Part shown: in pieces, positions 19,834 through 19,888 of the stretch
Position numbering within the stretch: position 1 is the stretch's first letter
How the letters are laid out: each line of letters begins with the position of its first letter
Origin: an uncultured Blautia sp.
Lineage (GTDB): Bacteria; Bacillota; Clostridia; Lachnospirales; Lachnospiraceae
Assembly: GCA_946629475.1 (NCBI GenBank)
Contig: CAMOXX010000026.1
Location: 1-19,888 of the forward strand
Length of the DNA: 19,888 bases
Direction of reading: 5' to 3'
Made by a program: the position numbers and the translations under genes
Notes under the pieces: generated by a model
The model's database searches: none
Told to the model about the DNA's origin: nothing
Seen by the model: only the letters and a program-made list of their open reading frames with translations

Positions 19834-19888
19834 TTCATTCGGAATGCTTTGCATTCCTCATGTGGGCGGTCAGAGACGCTTCGCGTCT
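19834..19888. repeat. Hairpin-rich direct repeat, copy 2 (continues beyond the window)
   Basis: Identical to 19733-19787 over all 55 nt and cut by the window end at the same phase, so the repeat probably continues. The 46-nt spacer between copies holds the rest of the large stem and most of another hairpin, GAAATGC-aa-GCATTTC (19821-19836), that runs into this copy. Its family is not recognised. Confidence 0.85.

Noticed and set aside
19733..19888. CRISPR array
   Set aside because: The 101-nt period with identical 55-nt copies and an internal hairpin-filled spacer does not fit CRISPR repeat and spacer lengths, and no cas genes are present.

Overview
The window carries one long, tightly packed gene block read entirely from the minus strand (right to left). 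GC content is moderate and Shine-Dalgarno sites are strong (AGGAGG and AAGGAG types). ATG, GTG and TTG starts all occur. The fatty-acid gene families look like those of Clostridia, so an anaerobic Firmicute, plausibly Lachnospiraceae, is my best guess; that is inference and no marker gene is present.

In transcription order the genes are: a flavodoxin-type oxidoreductase with a possible SCP2-like tail (19667-18597); a GNAT-like protein with a long unknown C-terminal region (18500-16842); a GH3-type acyl-adenylate/amide synthetase (16816-15098); a small zinc-ribbon protein (15093-14827); a 4'-phosphopantetheinyl transferase (14814-14134); malonyl-CoA:ACP transacylase, FabD-like (14045-13113); ketoreductase, FabG-like (13101-12349); acyl carrier protein (12323-11976); dehydratase, FabZ-like (11948-11460); an ABC-2 exporter pair (11433-9644); a GcvT-fold protein (9626-8565); a fused ketosynthase/chain-length-factor protein (8549-6102); two hotdog thioesterase-like proteins (6112-5786 and 5756-5292); all four acetyl-CoA carboxylase subunits, AccD-AccA-AccB-AccC (5270-1740); a PreA-like iron-sulfur flavoprotein (1730-198); and the start of a small membrane protein that leaves the window (182-1).

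The set looks like a self-contained specialised type II polyketide/fatty-acid pathway rather than the housekeeping fatty acid operon. It makes its own malonyl-CoA, loads and activates its own ACP, condenses with a KS paired to a catalytically dead KS-like half, and then reduces and dehydrates. No FabH and no recognised enoyl reductase (FabI, FabK, FabL, FabV) is seen. The simplest prediction is a polyunsaturated (polyene) or partly reduced acyl chain. It could be released by a thioesterase or coupled to an amine by the GH3 enzyme, and exported by the ABC-2 pair. The PreA-like and flavodoxin-like proteins are the candidate redox tailoring steps. No aromatase or cyclase is visible.

Most genes are separated by fewer than 30 nt, several overlap, and the only gaps of 50 nt or more inside the block are 88 nt (14046-14133) and 96 nt (18501-18596). 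The right edge (19733-19888) holds a hairpin-rich direct repeat with a 101-nt period that continues past the window. No RNA genes, transposase, CRISPR array or clear terminator were found.
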